From positions 1-45,795 of the forward strand of contig CACAXS010000007.1 of assembly GCA_902536545.1 (NCBI GenBank): a stretch of DNA of 45,795 nt, read 5' to 3'. The notes beneath the pieces are model-generated. The model had not been told where the DNA came from and searched no databases. It saw nothing but the letters and a program-made list of their open reading frames with translations. Numbering within the stretch: the stretch's first letter is position 1; each line of letters opens with the position of its first letter. The stretch comes from an uncultured Prochlorococcus sp. GTDB taxonomy: Bacteria; Cyanobacteriota; Cyanobacteriia; PCC-6307; Cyanobiaceae. A program made the position numbers and the translations under genes. This document shows, piece by piece, positions 28,985 to 38,810 of this stretch.

Positions 28985-30745
28985 ATGGCTTTACTAGTAA
29001 AAAAATTTGGCGGTACTTCTGTAGGTGATATTAAAAAAATTAAAAATATTGCAAGTAGCATTTGTCAAAGTAAAGAAGCAGGAAATGAAATTGTCGTAGT
29101 TGTCTCTGCAATGGGGCAAACTACAGATGATTTAAATTGTTTAGCGGAATCAATTAGTAAAAATCCTAATCGAAGAGAATTGGATATGCTTCTCTCAACT
29201 GGAGAGCAAGTTACCATAGCTCTTCTCTCAATGGCATTAAACGAATACGGAATACCTGCAATTTCAATGACCGGTAGCCAGGTTGGAATTATTACTGAAT
29301 CAATTCATGGGAAAGCTAGAATTCTGGATATTAAAACAGAAAGAATCCAAAATTATATAAATCAGGGTTTTGTTGTTGTAGTGGCTGGATTTCAAGGAAC
29401 AACATTAAGCCATACGGGTTCAATGGAAATTACTACTTTGGGTAGAGGTGGTTCAGATACTTCCGCAGTAGCTTTGTCAACAGCTTTAGGAGCTGAGACT
29501 TGCGAAATTTATACAGACGTTCCAGGGGTTCTTACTACTGATCCAAGAATTGTTCCTAATGCAAAACTTTTAGATGAAATTAGCTGTGAAGAAATGCTTG
29601 AACTTGCCAGTGTCGGTGCTTCAGTTCTGCATCCAAGAGCAGTAGAAATTGCTCGCAATTATGGAATTAAATTATGTGTCAAATCAAGCCAAAGTGACTC
29701 AAGGGGGACTCTCCTAGAAAGTCAAATCCAACCTATCCCGCTTAAAAGAGGAAGCTTAGAATTAACAAAAACAGTCAATAGTCTTGAAGTATTAGAAAAC
29801 CAAGCAGTATTCAGTCTCTCAAATATTCCTGATAGGCCTGGGATTGCTGCACAAATATTTGAAAAACTTTCAGAAGCAAGTATTAATGTAGATTTAATCA
29901 TACAAGCTACAAATGATGGAATTAATAACGATATTACATTTACTGTTAGTGAATTAGAAATCAAAAAGACTGCAGAACAATGCGAACTTATAACTTATCA
30001 ATTAGGAGGAGAATATAATCTAAAAACAAACATGACTAAATTAAGTATTCAAGGAGCAGGCATTATGGGTAGGCCTAGCGTTTCAGCTGATTTATTTGAT
30101 ACTTTATCTCAAGCGAATATAAATATCAGGTTAATAGCTACTAGTGAAATTAAAGTCAGCTGCGTAATTGAAATTAATAATATACCAAAAGCTATTAGAT
30201 TTGTGGCTGAGAAATTTAAGTTATCCGATACACAAATATTCGTTAATCCAATCAACGAAAAACAAGATCAACCTGAAGTAAGAGGAATTGCATTAGATAA
30301 AAACCAAGTTCAAGTCAGTTTTCGAAAACTGCCTGATCGTCCAGGTGTAGCTGCATCGATATGTTTAGCATTAGCTGAAAATAATTTACTTTTCGATACT
30401 ATCGTTCAGTCTGAAAGAATTTCATCTTTAAAAACTAAGGATATTAGTCTTACAATGAATAAACAAGATAGAGAAAAAGCTAACTTAGTTTTTGAGGACT
30501 TAACAAAAAAATTACCCGGATCATACATTGAAGATGGCCCTGCTATAGCCAAAGTAAGTACTATAGGAGCGGGAATGGCATTTAAGGTTGGAACGGCTGG
30601 AAAAATATTTAGATCATTGGCTGACCAAAATATCAATATTGAAATGATTGCCACTAGTGAAATTAGAACTTCATGTATTGTCTTAGAAAAAGATTGTAAC
30701 AAAGCAGTTAATGCGATTCATAATCATTTCGAATTAGAAAAATAA
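28985..30745 (+). CDS. lysC: aspartate kinase with four ACT domains
   Basis: Phosphorylates aspartate, the first step toward lysine, threonine and methionine. The kinase domain (to about residue 240) starts LLVKKFGGTSVGDIKKI and has TTLGRGGSDTSAVALS. Four ACT domains follow, beginning near residues 269, 353, 442 and 523. The second and fourth share the pattern NINI-IATSEI--SC, so the C-terminal part looks like a duplicated pair. This four-ACT form, 586 residues, is the cyanobacterial type with feedback control by lysine and threonine. It converges on uvrB with a 7-base gap. Confidence 0.97.
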   Translation: MALLVKKFGGTSVGDIKKIKNIASSICQSKEAGNEIVVVVSAMGQTTDDLNCLAESISKNPNRRELDMLLSTGEQVTIALLSMALNEYGIPAISMTGSQVGIITESIHGKARILDIKTERIQNYINQGFVVVVAGFQGTTLSHTGSMEITTLGRGGSDTSAVALSTALGAETCEIYTDVPGVLTTDPRIVPNAKLLDEISCEEMLELASVGASVLHPRAVEIARNYGIKLCVKSSQSDSRGTLLESQIQPIPLKRGSLELTKTVNSLEVLENQAVFSLSNIPDRPGIAAQIFEKLSEASINVDLIIQATNDGINNDITFTVSELEIKKTAEQCELITYQLGGEYNLKTNMTKLSIQGAGIMGRPSVSADLFDTLSQANINIRLIATSEIKVSCVIEINNIPKAIRFVAEKFKLSDTQIFVNPINEKQDQPEVRGIALDKNQVQVSFRKLPDRPGVAASICLALAENNLLFDTIVQSERISSLKTKDISLTMNKQDREKANLVFEDLTKKLPGSYIEDGPAIAKVSTIGAGMAFKVGTAGKIFRSLADQNINIEMIATSEIRTSCIVLEKDCNKAVNAIHNHFELEK

Positions 30746-30752
30746 GTTCTTT

Positions 30753-32795
30753 TTAATTATTTCTTGCCAATTTTTTTCTTAATTTTTTGATTCTATCCCT
30801 CAAATTTGCTGCTTCTTCAAAATTTAACTCTTTTGCAGCATCTTTCATTTTAATTTCTAATTTTTCAATTAAGTTAGGCAATTCTTCGAGCAAACATTGA
30901 TTATCACTGGAATTGAGTATTGCGTCAGTTTTGTTATTTACTATATTTATTAAATCTTTAGATAAATTACCAGCATCTAGTTTTCTGGAAAGTTCTAGAA
31001 AAGATAATATTGAGTTTTCTATTTTTTTGCCTGCAGGTTTTGGAGTAATACCATTGACTTGGTTATATTTTTTTTGAATAGTTCTTCTTCTTTCAGTTTC
31101 AGATATTGCTCTTTTCATTGAATCTGTGAAGTTATCAGCATAAAGCAAGGCAACACCTTCAACATGTCTTGCAGCCCTTCCTATTGTTTGAATCAATGAC
31201 CTTTCTGCCCTAAGAAAACCTTCTTTATCAGCATCTAAAATGGCGACTAAAGATACTTCAGGAAGATCTAGTCCCTCTCTTAATAAATTAACTCCTACCA
31301 AAACATCATATTCGCCCGTTCTAAGGTCTTGAATAATTTCAATTCTTTCAATTGAATGGATTTCGGAATGTAAATATCTAACTCTTACTTTATTTTCAGA
31401 TAAAAAATCAGTTAGATCTTCAGCCATTCTCTTAGTGAGTGTTGTCACTAGCACTCTTTGATTCTTTTCAGCTCTAATTCTTATTTCAGATAATAGATCT
31501 TCAATTTGGCCCTCACTAGGTCTTACATCAATTACAGGGTCTAACACCCCAGTTGGTCTTATAACTTGCTCAATAAATTCACCATCACATTGATCTAATT
31601 CCCATTGACCGGGAGTTGCACTAATAAATAATGTCTGTTGTGATTTTTCCCAAAACTCTTCACATTTTAAAGGTCTATTATCTGCAGCACTTGGCAATCT
31701 AAAACCATGATCTATTAAAACTTTTTTTCTAGATTGATCACCATTGTACATCGCATGAAGTTGAGGACATGTTACATGACTCTCATCAACTACCAACAAC
31801 CAATCTTTGGGAAAGTAATCTATTAAGCATTCTGGAGGTGAACCTTCCTCCCTGCCTGATAAATGACGAGCATAATTCTCAACTCCATTACAATAACCAA
31901 CCTCTTTAAGCATTTCTAAATCATATTTTGTGCGTTGTTCTAGACGTTGAGCCTCTAATAATTTTCCTTCGTATGTAAATTTATCGAGTTGAGTTTTTAA
32001 TTCACTTCTAATTGCACTTATTGCACTTTCAAGCCTTTCTTTTGGAGTAACAAAATGCTTCGCTGGGTAAACACTAACTTGTTCCAAACTTTCAAGTATT
32101 TCTCCTGTAGTAGGGTCAACATATCTAATAGCCTCGACTTCATCACCAAAGAATTCGATTCTTATTAATCTATCTTCATAAGCTGGACCAATTTCTAAAA
32201 CATCACCTTTAATTCTGAATCTACCTCTAGTAATTTCAATATCATTTCTAGTATATTGATTTTCAACGAGAGACCTCAAAGAAGATCGTAGATTTATTGA
32301 TTTTCCCACTTCAAATTTTACTGAAGCTTTTAAATACTCACTCGGTATACCAAGACCATAAATGCAACTTATTGAAGCTACAACAATTACATCTTTTCTT
32401 TCAAATAATGAGCGTGTTGCAGAATGCCTAAGCATATCTATTTCTTCATTAATTGAAGCAGTTTTGGCTATATAAGTGTCACTTACAGGTACATAAGCTT
32501 CAGGTTGATAATAATCGTAGTAAGAAATGAAATACTCAACAGCATTTTTTGGAAAAAATTCCCTTAATTCATTACATAGTTGTGCAGCTAACGTTTTGTT
32601 ATGGGCTAATACAAGTGCTGGTCTTCCTGTTTGTTGAATTACATTCGCAATGGTAAATGTTTTGCCAGTTCCAGTAGCTCCTAAAAGAGTCTGAAACTCT
32701 TTACCAGTATTAACGCCTTTAACTAATTTTTTAATAGCTTCTGGTTGATCTCCATTTGGTTCGTAAGGAGCTTGAAGCCTATAGTTGTTCATCAA
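30753..32795 (-). CDS. uvrB: excinuclease ABC subunit UvrB
   Basis: Damage-checking helicase-like subunit of nucleotide excision repair. The 680-residue protein has Walker [14 protein letters not shown] near residues 39-51, the beta-hairpin [12 protein letters not shown] that is inserted between DNA strands, VVDESHVT, and the late helicase motif QTIGRAARH. The C-terminal UVR domain ([19 protein letters not shown]) would bind UvrC. Two adjacent ATG codons make the start uncertain by one residue. uvrA and uvrC are not in the window. Confidence 0.98.
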   Translation of the reverse strand: MMNNYRLQAPYEPNGDQPEAIKKLVKGVNTGKEFQTLLGATGTGKTFTIANVIQQTGRPALVLAHNKTLAAQLCNELREFFPKNAVEYFISYYDYYQPEAYVPVSDTYIAKTASINEEIDMLRHSATRSLFERKDVIVVASISCIYGLGIPSEYLKASVKFEVGKSINLRSSLRSLVENQYTRNDIEITRGRFRIKGDVLEIGPAYEDRLIRIEFFGDEVEAIRYVDPTTGEILESLEQVSVYPAKHFVTPKERLESAISAIRSELKTQLDKFTYEGKLLEAQRLEQRTKYDLEMLKEVGYCNGVENYARHLSGREEGSPPECLIDYFPKDWLLVVDESHVTCPQLHAMYNGDQSRKKVLIDHGFRLPSAADNRPLKCEEFWEKSQQTLFISATPGQWELDQCDGEFIEQVIRPTGVLDPVIDVRPSEGQIEDLLSEIRIRAEKNQRVLVTTLTKRMAEDLTDFLSENKVRVRYLHSEIHSIERIEIIQDLRTGEYDVLVGVNLLREGLDLPEVSLVAILDADKEGFLRAERSLIQTIGRAARHVEGVALLYADNFTDSMKRAISETERRRTIQKKYNQVNGITPKPAGKKIENSILSFLELSRKLDAGNLSKDLINIVNNKTDAILNSSDNQCLLEELPNLIEKLEIKMKDAAKELNFEEAANLRDRIKKLRKKLARNN

Positions 32796-32821
32796 GCTAG
32801 TAGCTAAAGAATATTTCTATA

Positions 32822-33598
32822 TTAAGAAATTTTTTCTCCAATTATTGAATTTTTCAAAGATTCTTTTAAGCCTCTAACAACCGCAATCATTGATATTAAA
32901 TCATCTAACTTATTAACTGCAGATCCAACGCCAACTGCTGAAGCTCCTGAGGATATTGCTAGTGGACAAGTTACTTGGCTTAACCCAGAGGCACTCATGA
33001 TTGGTATATTCAGAGATTGTTTCTCAAATTCTTGATGAATAGCATAGGTAGCTGCAAGAGTTGGTACTGATTTTTCAAAAAAACCTTGAATCCCTGGAGA
33101 ATAAGGTGTAGAACTGGTGCCACCTTCTGTTTGAATAATATCAACACCTTCTTCCACTAGCTTGACAGCAAGATCAACTTGTTTATCAATAGGCATAGTA
33201 TGAGGAACAGTTACTGATAAAGGAATATAAGACAATAAATCTCTTGTCTCTTTTGTAATGTTTAAAACTTTTTTATCTGAAAAATTAATGCCTCTTTCAT
33301 AAAAAGTATCGTAATTTCCTATCTCAATTAATGCTGCTCCTGCTTTTACACAATCTAGAAAAGCTCGAGGCACTACTGAACTAACACAAACGGGTAGTGT
33401 TGAATTCTTAAGTGCTAAATCAACGAGTTCAGGTTTACAAGCAATATCGACAAAATCTGCACCTCCTAATGAAGCAGCCTCAATAATTATTTTCACAGAT
33501 TGAACATCGAAATTATTCAATCCTGAAATAACTTTGAGTAAAGATTTGCTTCTTAACTCTTCTTTAATTTTTTGTGGCAAAAGATTAATCAGACTCAT
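32822..33598 (-). CDS. Ycf23-like (DUF561) TIM-barrel protein
   Basis: A 258-residue protein of the family found in cyanobacteria and some algal plastids as Ycf23. It reads like a TIM barrel with phosphate-binding loops: KVISGLNNFDVQSV at the start, EGVDIIQTEGGTSS in the middle and SASGLSQVTCPLAISSGASAVGVGSAVNKL at the end. The enzymatic role is unknown. It lies 26 bases upstream of uvrB on the same strand and is divergent from tilS. The family assignment is firm, the function is not. Confidence 0.85.
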   Translation of the reverse strand: MSLINLLPQKIKEELRSKSLLKVISGLNNFDVQSVKIIIEAASLGGADFVDIACKPELVDLALKNSTLPVCVSSVVPRAFLDCVKAGAALIEIGNYDTFYERGINFSDKKVLNITKETRDLLSYIPLSVTVPHTMPIDKQVDLAVKLVEEGVDIIQTEGGTSSTPYSPGIQGFFEKSVPTLAATYAIHQEFEKQSLNIPIMSASGLSQVTCPLAISSGASAVGVGSAVNKLDDLISMIAVVRGLKESLKNSIIGEKIS

Positions 33599-33685
33599 TT
33601 ACTTAATGTTTTTATTACCCGATTGTGACATTGTTTTAGTAAAACAGTGCATTTTTTAAAAAAAATATTATCTGAGCAACACACA

Positions 33686-34696
33686 ATGTCTGATAAAAAA
33701 TTAACTCAGAAAAATTGGTCATCATGGCATCATCAGCTTCATAAAGAGATTCTTACCAAAAAAATATTAATTCCCAAAGGATCGAATATTTTAATAAGTG
33801 TTTCCGGGGGACAAGACTCAATGGCCTTATTGAACCTTATTAATGACCTAAAAAAAATACATAATTGGTCCATTAGTGTTTGGCATGGTGATCATCAGTG
33901 GCACGAAAAATCCTCACTATATGCTCTTGAATTAAAAAGTTATTGCGACGATAAAAATATTTCATTCTCTTTTGATCAAGCAAATAAAAAAGATATTTCT
34001 TCAGAGGAAAAAGCACGAGAATGGAGGTATAAAAAATTATGTGAGAGAGCCAAAACTTTATTAAATAAAAACCAGCAAAAACACAATATTTATTTGTTAA
34101 CTGGTCACACGAGTAGTGATAACGCAGAAACTTTTATTCTCAACTTATCTAGAGGGAGCAATTTTGCAGGTCTGAGTAATATTGAGAGCAAAAGGTTACT
34201 AGAAAATCATATTTTTTTAATAAGGCCAATATTAATTTTTAATAGAGAGGATACAAAAAAATTTTGTAATCATATGAAAATCCCAGTCTGGGAAGATCCC
34301 ACAAATTCAGATCTTAAATTAAAAAGAAATTTAGTAAGAAAAAAAGTTATCCCTACCTTGGAGGTTATCTATCCTGGTTGTTCTGAAAGAATAAATGATT
34401 TTTCCCAAAAAATGAGCAACTATAATAAAGAACGTAATGATCTTAGTGAATTAGCATACTTATATTGTAAAGATATAAAAGGTATCAATAGGAATCTCTT
34501 AAATAATATGTGTATTGAAGCGAGGTGCACAATCTTAAATAGATTTTTAAGAGAAATATCTACAAAGCAATGTAGCTCTAAAAATTTAACAAAATTAGCA
34601 ACTTCAATTTATGAAAAAAATACAGGTCAAATTAACTTGCAAAAGTTTTTAAAAATTGTTTGGAATAAAAACTATATAAATTTTGAAAAAAGTTAA
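33686..34696 (+). CDS. tilS: tRNA(Ile)-lysidine synthetase TilS
   Basis: Converts C34 of a tRNA-Ile to lysidine so that it reads AUA. The PP-loop SGGQDSMALLNLI is near residues 40-52, then GHTSSDNAETFILNLSRG and the NTPase core WEDPTNSDLKLKRNLVRKKVIPTL. I chose ATG 33686 (MSDKKLTQKNWSSWH), giving 336 residues; ATG 33647 would add 13 residues through an A-rich leader. The C-terminal regulatory domains of E. coli TilS are short or missing. The stop overlaps the convergent rnj gene by 4 bases. Confidence 0.94.
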   Translation: MSDKKLTQKNWSSWHHQLHKEILTKKILIPKGSNILISVSGGQDSMALLNLINDLKKIHNWSISVWHGDHQWHEKSSLYALELKSYCDDKNISFSFDQANKKDISSEEKAREWRYKKLCERAKTLLNKNQQKHNIYLLTGHTSSDNAETFILNLSRGSNFAGLSNIESKRLLENHIFLIRPILIFNREDTKKFCNHMKIPVWEDPTNSDLKLKRNLVRKKVIPTLEVIYPGCSERINDFSQKMSNYNKERNDLSELAYLYCKDIKGINRNLLNNMCIEARCTILNRFLREISTKQCSSKNLTKLATSIYEKNTGQINLQKFLKIVWNKNYINFEKS

Positions 34697-36678
34697 GATG
34701 TGACAGCAGATCTTCTTCTTCTTGTTCTGCCTTCAAATGAATCTTCGGAGGGAGTCTCGGCTGATGGATTCTGAGAAACTTTTGGACTTTTTTGGGTATT
34801 TTGCGAATTATTTGAATTATTAGGATGATTATTGTTTGATTTCTTATAGAAATTATTATTATTTCTATTTCTATTGGAAAAATTTTGCTCTTCAGTAATC
34901 TTTGGAATATAAGCACGAGTCCCACTTGGAGCAGGTTGAACTAAACACAAAATAAGTGGTTCAACTTGTAATTCTCTTCTCATTCTTCTCGATAAACCAT
35001 TTTCAATTTCTCTTTGAACACCAATCCAATCTACTTCAAAATTATTCGGCCCAGTTTGTCTAGATAATTGTTTCCATCTATTTTCTAATACCCAGCTTAT
35101 TTCTCGTTCTGTCCACATAGACATTTTTCTTGGCTCTGCAGTAGTAACAACTCCTCTTAAATTAACTCTGGGTGGCGCAACCATCTTCCCATCTGTACTA
35201 ATAGGAGCTAAAACAGTTACAACACCATCCCCAGCTAGTTGCTGTCTTTCCTTTAACACTCGAGCATCTACTATTCCATTTCGTGAGTTATCAAGCAGTT
35301 CAACACCAGCTTTTACAGGATCACCTTTTTGAATAGAATTAGGTGTTAATTCAACTACATCACCATTTTCAATAATTAAAATATTATCCTTTGGAACCCC
35401 CATAGTTTGAGCACTCTTGCCATGACAAACAAGCATTCTATGTTCTCCATGAACAGGAACAAAAAACTTAGGTTTTGCGAGTGCCAACATTAACTTTTGA
35501 TCTTCTTGAAAACCATGACCAGAAACATGAATATTCTCACCCTTTCCATAAACAACCTTTGCTCCGAGTTTCATTAATCTATCTATTGTATTAACAACAG
35601 AAATAGTATTACCAGGAATTGGGCTGGCTGAAAATATTACAGTATCAGTAGTCTTAAGACGAACATGCTGATGTTCACCGCGAGATATTCTGCTTAACGC
35701 TGCAAGGGGTTCTCCTTGACTTCCAGTCATTAATAATAAGGTCTCTCTATCTGGCAAATCTCTAATTTGCTTGATAGGAACAAATAAGTCATCTGGGCAT
35801 TTCATATAACCAATATCTCTCGCCTTAGCAATAACATTTATCATCGATCTACCTAACAAACCGACCTTTCTTCCATGTTTCATGGCTAACTCCAAGATCA
35901 TTGTCACTCTATGTACAGAACTAGCAAAAGTGGTAAGGATAACTCGTTCTTTTGCTTCCGCAATATGTTTTTCTAAAGAGGGATAAATAGTCTTTTCAGA
36001 GGGACAAAAACCTGGAACTTCGGCATTAGTAGAATCACTGAACATGCATAAAACGCCCTTCTCTCCGTAATGCACCATTCTTTCAATATCGAATTGCTCT
36101 CCATCCACAGGCATATGATCAAACTTAAAATCTCCCGTAAAAATAATTGTGCCAACAGGTGTTGTCACTGCTAAAGAAAAACTATCGCAAATAGAATGGG
36201 TATTTCGAATAAATTCAACAGAAAAATGTTGTCCAACTTTTACAACATCCCTTGGATTTACTGTCTGTATAGTTGTTCTATCAGAGACCCCTGCTTCCTC
36301 CATTTTTCCTCTAAGCATCGACATTGCAAGTCTTGGGCCATAAATAATCGGAATATTAAAATGCTTTAGATGATGAGAAATACCTCCAATATGATCTTCA
36401 TGGCCGTGAGTGACAATCATTCCTTTAATTCTTCTTTGATTTTCTTTTAAAAAAGTAGTATCAGGCATAACAACGTTAACGCCATGCATACCATCAGATG
36501 GGAAAGCTAGGCCAGCATCAACAAGCATCAATTCATCACCATATTCAAAAACACAAGTATTTTTTCCTATTTCATGTAGTCCCCCAAGAGGTATTACTCG
36601 TAGAGCTGGAGTATTAGTTTTAGATCTAGATGAATCATGAGTAGATCTATTTACAGTTGAATTTGTACTTGATTGCAT
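34693..36678 (-). CDS. rnj: ribonuclease J
   Basis: A metallo-beta-lactamase/beta-CASP ribonuclease with 5' exonuclease and endonuclease activity in mRNA decay and rRNA processing. The catalytic motif is THGHEDHIGG (H91, H93, D95, H96); other metal ligands include TGDFKFDHMPVDG. The 661-residue length exceeds the 550-residue Bacillus form because of a tail from about residue 597: an Asn-rich low-complexity stretch (NRNRNNNNFYKKSNNNHPNN) followed by an Arg cluster and end GRTRRRRSAVTS. It is downstream of dapA by 79 bases. Confidence 0.96.
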   Translation of the reverse strand: MQSSTNSTVNRSTHDSSRSKTNTPALRVIPLGGLHEIGKNTCVFEYGDELMLVDAGLAFPSDGMHGVNVVMPDTTFLKENQRRIKGMIVTHGHEDHIGGISHHLKHFNIPIIYGPRLAMSMLRGKMEEAGVSDRTTIQTVNPRDVVKVGQHFSVEFIRNTHSICDSFSLAVTTPVGTIIFTGDFKFDHMPVDGEQFDIERMVHYGEKGVLCMFSDSTNAEVPGFCPSEKTIYPSLEKHIAEAKERVILTTFASSVHRVTMILELAMKHGRKVGLLGRSMINVIAKARDIGYMKCPDDLFVPIKQIRDLPDRETLLLMTGSQGEPLAALSRISRGEHQHVRLKTTDTVIFSASPIPGNTISVVNTIDRLMKLGAKVVYGKGENIHVSGHGFQEDQKLMLALAKPKFFVPVHGEHRMLVCHGKSAQTMGVPKDNILIIENGDVVELTPNSIQKGDPVKAGVELLDNSRNGIVDARVLKERQQLAGDGVVTVLAPISTDGKMVAPPRVNLRGVVTTAEPRKMSMWTEREISWVLENRWKQLSRQTGPNNFEVDWIGVQREIENGLSRRMRRELQVEPLILCLVQPAPSGTRAYIPKITEEQNFSNRNRNNNNFYKKSNNNHPNNSNNSQNTQKSPKVSQNPSAETPSEDSFEGRTRRRRSAVTS

Positions 36679-36756
36679 AATTTAGAAATTTATGAAGGCC
36701 TGCTTGTAATCAAATAAGTTTATTTAAATTTAATTATCAAGTTAAATATAATCCCT

Positions 36757-36762
36757 ATTATA
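36757..36762 (-). promoter_or_regulatory. candidate -10 element of rnj
   Basis: TATAAT on the minus strand, partly on top of the dapA stop codon and inside a small dyad with AATCC and GGATT arms (36750-36768). It could start an rnj transcript with a leader of about 70 bases, separate from the asd-dapA message. No -35 box is evident. Confidence 0.3.
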
Positions 36763-37660
36763 AGGATTTCAGGATAAAAGATAGTTGTTTTTTCATGTCA
36801 TTGGTTAATGGTGACAAAGGACTTCTAGGATTACCTACATCCCATCCCGATAACTCCAAAGCAGCCTTAATTGGGATTGGATTAGTAGTCATAAAGAGTG
36901 CCTTGAAAAGAGGCTGAAGTTTTTCATGAATAGTAAGAGCATTGGAAACCTCTCCACTTTGAAAGGAATGAATCATCTCTTTCAGTTGCAATCCAACCAA
37001 ATGACTTGCAACACTTACTACTCCTACAGCACCTACAGATAGCATTGGAAGCAACAATGAATCGTCGCCACTATATATAGAGAGTTCAGAGCCACAAATA
37101 GCTCTAAGTTCTGTTACTTCTTCTATTCTACCGCTTGCAGCCTTAATACTGAGAATATTTGAGAAATCCATAAGTTTCTTCACAGTATCAGGTAATAAAT
37201 TGCATCCTGTCCTTCCAGGAATGTTGTAAAGCATAAGAGGCAAATCCTTTGCAGAATTAGCAACAGAACTGAAATGTCTATAAAGACCTTCTTGAGGTGG
37301 CTTGTTGTAATAGGGAACAACGACCAAAGCACCGTCGGCACCAGAGTCGTAGGCTTTTTTTGTAGCTTCCACAGCCTCGCTTGTACAGTTACTACCACTG
37401 CCAACTATTACTTTACAACTTGCATCCAAAGATCCTTTTACCGCAATCAATAAATCATGCTGTTCTGCCCATGAAAGAGTCGGAGATTCTCCAGTAGTAC
37501 CGCATAGCACAATTCCATCGGAACCGTTCTCAAAAAGATAATTTGAGAGTTTTATAGCTAGTTCATAATCTACATCTCCATTTTCAGTGAATGGAGTAAC
37601 CATTGCAGTCAATATTCTTCCAAATAGTGGATTATTACACTCAGTTTTGTCTAGAATCAT
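36758..37660 (-). CDS. dapA: 4-hydroxy-tetrahydrodipicolinate synthase
   Basis: Condenses aspartate semialdehyde with pyruvate, the first step toward lysine and meso-diaminopimelate for peptidoglycan. In the 300-residue TIM barrel the Schiff-base lysine is K173 (ILSIKAASG). The catalytic triad residues T56/T57 (CGTTGES), Y145 (MLYNIPGR) and R150 are in place. The start overlaps the asd stop (ATGA), so it is translated together with the gene that makes its substrate. Confidence 0.98.
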   Translation of the reverse strand: MILDKTECNNPLFGRILTAMVTPFTENGDVDYELAIKLSNYLFENGSDGIVLCGTTGESPTLSWAEQHDLLIAVKGSLDASCKVIVGSGSNCTSEAVEATKKAYDSGADGALVVVPYYNKPPQEGLYRHFSSVANSAKDLPLMLYNIPGRTGCNLLPDTVKKLMDFSNILSIKAASGRIEEVTELRAICGSELSIYSGDDSLLLPMLSVGAVGVVSVASHLVGLQLKEMIHSFQSGEVSNALTIHEKLQPLFKALFMTTNPIPIKAALELSGWDVGNPRSPLSPLTNDMKKQLSFILKSL

Positions 37661-38688
37661 TTTTTTGGAATTAATAACTCAGCTATTTGAACAGCATTAA
37701 GAGCTGCTCCTTTTCTTATTTGATCTCCACATAACCATAATTCTAATCCATTAGGCTGACTGATATCAGTTCTTAGCCTGCCCACAGCAACATTATCACT
37801 TCCCATAACGTCATTTGGCATAGGAAATCTATTATTTTTGTAATCCTCAATAATTTCAATTCCAGGAGATTTTTTTAATTCTTCAAGAGCATCTTTAGGA
37901 TCAATTACACTGGCAAATTCAATATTGATCGATTCAGAATGTGCTCTCAGTACTGGTACTCGAACACATGTAGCAGAGAGCTTTAAATCAGCAATATTTA
38001 ATATTTTCCTTGTCTCATTAACCATTTTCATCTCTTCTTCGCAGTAATTATTTGCAAGCATGGGTGAATTATGCAAAAACAAATTAAAAGCCAGTGAGTA
38101 TGGCAAAACTTCACTTTTTTGAGGATTACCCTGAAGATATTTTTCAGTTAAAAGTTTTAGTTCCTCCATCGCCAATTGGCCTGCACCACTTACGGATTGA
38201 TATGTTGAGACAACAACTCTTTGAATAGTTGAAAGTTTTTTTAAAGGAGCCAAAACTAATGTCAACAAAATGGTAGTACAGTTTGGATTCGCTATTACCC
38301 CATCATGATTAATTACTTCACAAGCATTAACTTCAGGAACTATTAGAGGTACATTATTTTCTAATCTGAAAGCACTTGAATTATCTATCAATAAAGCATT
38401 TTGTTCCATAATAGTAGACAACCATTTTTTTGAAATACTTCCGCCGGCTGAAGCTAAAACTAAATCAAGATTCAGAAATTCTTCCTTAGTTGTTTTTCTT
38501 GTAACTAATTTTTCACCTTTCCAAATAATTTTTTGTCCTTCTGAACGCTCTGATGTAAGCAAGACCAATTCTGATATTGGGAAATCACGTTGTTCAAGAA
38601 TTTTGAGTAATTCAGATCCTACAGCACCTGAAGATCCTAAAACAGCAACTTTTAATGGCCTATTGGGCAAAAACGGAGATTGTCTCAC
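37657..38688 (-). CDS. asd: aspartate-semialdehyde dehydrogenase
   Basis: Reduces aspartyl phosphate to aspartate semialdehyde with NADPH. The 343-residue protein has the nucleotide loop [14 protein letters not shown] near residues 14-27 and the active-site Cys C137 in [10 protein letters not shown], followed by [13 protein letters not shown]. The C-terminal part ([12 protein letters not shown], then [11 protein letters not shown]) is typical of the Gram-positive and cyanobacterial subgroup. It is the first gene of asd-dapA(-rnj) and is divergent from tig. Confidence 0.98.
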   Translation of the reverse strand: MRQSPFLPNRPLKVAVLGSSGAVGSELLKILEQRDFPISELVLLTSERSEGQKIIWKGEKLVTRKTTKEEFLNLDLVLASAGGSISKKWLSTIMEQNALLIDNSSAFRLENNVPLIVPEVNACEVINHDGVIANPNCTTILLTLVLAPLKKLSTIQRVVVSTYQSVSGAGQLAMEELKLLTEKYLQGNPQKSEVLPYSLAFNLFLHNSPMLANNYCEEEMKMVNETRKILNIADLKLSATCVRVPVLRAHSESINIEFASVIDPKDALEELKKSPGIEIIEDYKNNRFPMPNDVMGSDNVAVGRLRTDISQPNGLELWLCGDQIRKGAALNAVQIAELLIPKK

Positions 38689-38759
38689 ACTTTAAAATGA
38701 TTTTTATAAATAGATTGACTATTTTTTTTACTTTATCAAAAAAAGAAGTTTCAAGGAAA

Positions 38760-38772
38760 TCACATAATGTGA
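38760..38772. promoter_or_regulatory. 13-base palindrome in the asd-tig gap
   Basis: TCACATAATGTGA is a perfect 6+1+6 inverted repeat, 38 bases upstream of tig and 71 bases upstream of asd. It could be an operator for either gene. It does not match the NtcA pattern GTA-N8-TAC. Low confidence because there is only one copy. Confidence 0.2.
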
Positions 38773-38810
38773 AATAATTAAGATTCGGCTTTTAGTAATA
38801 AATAAAAAAA

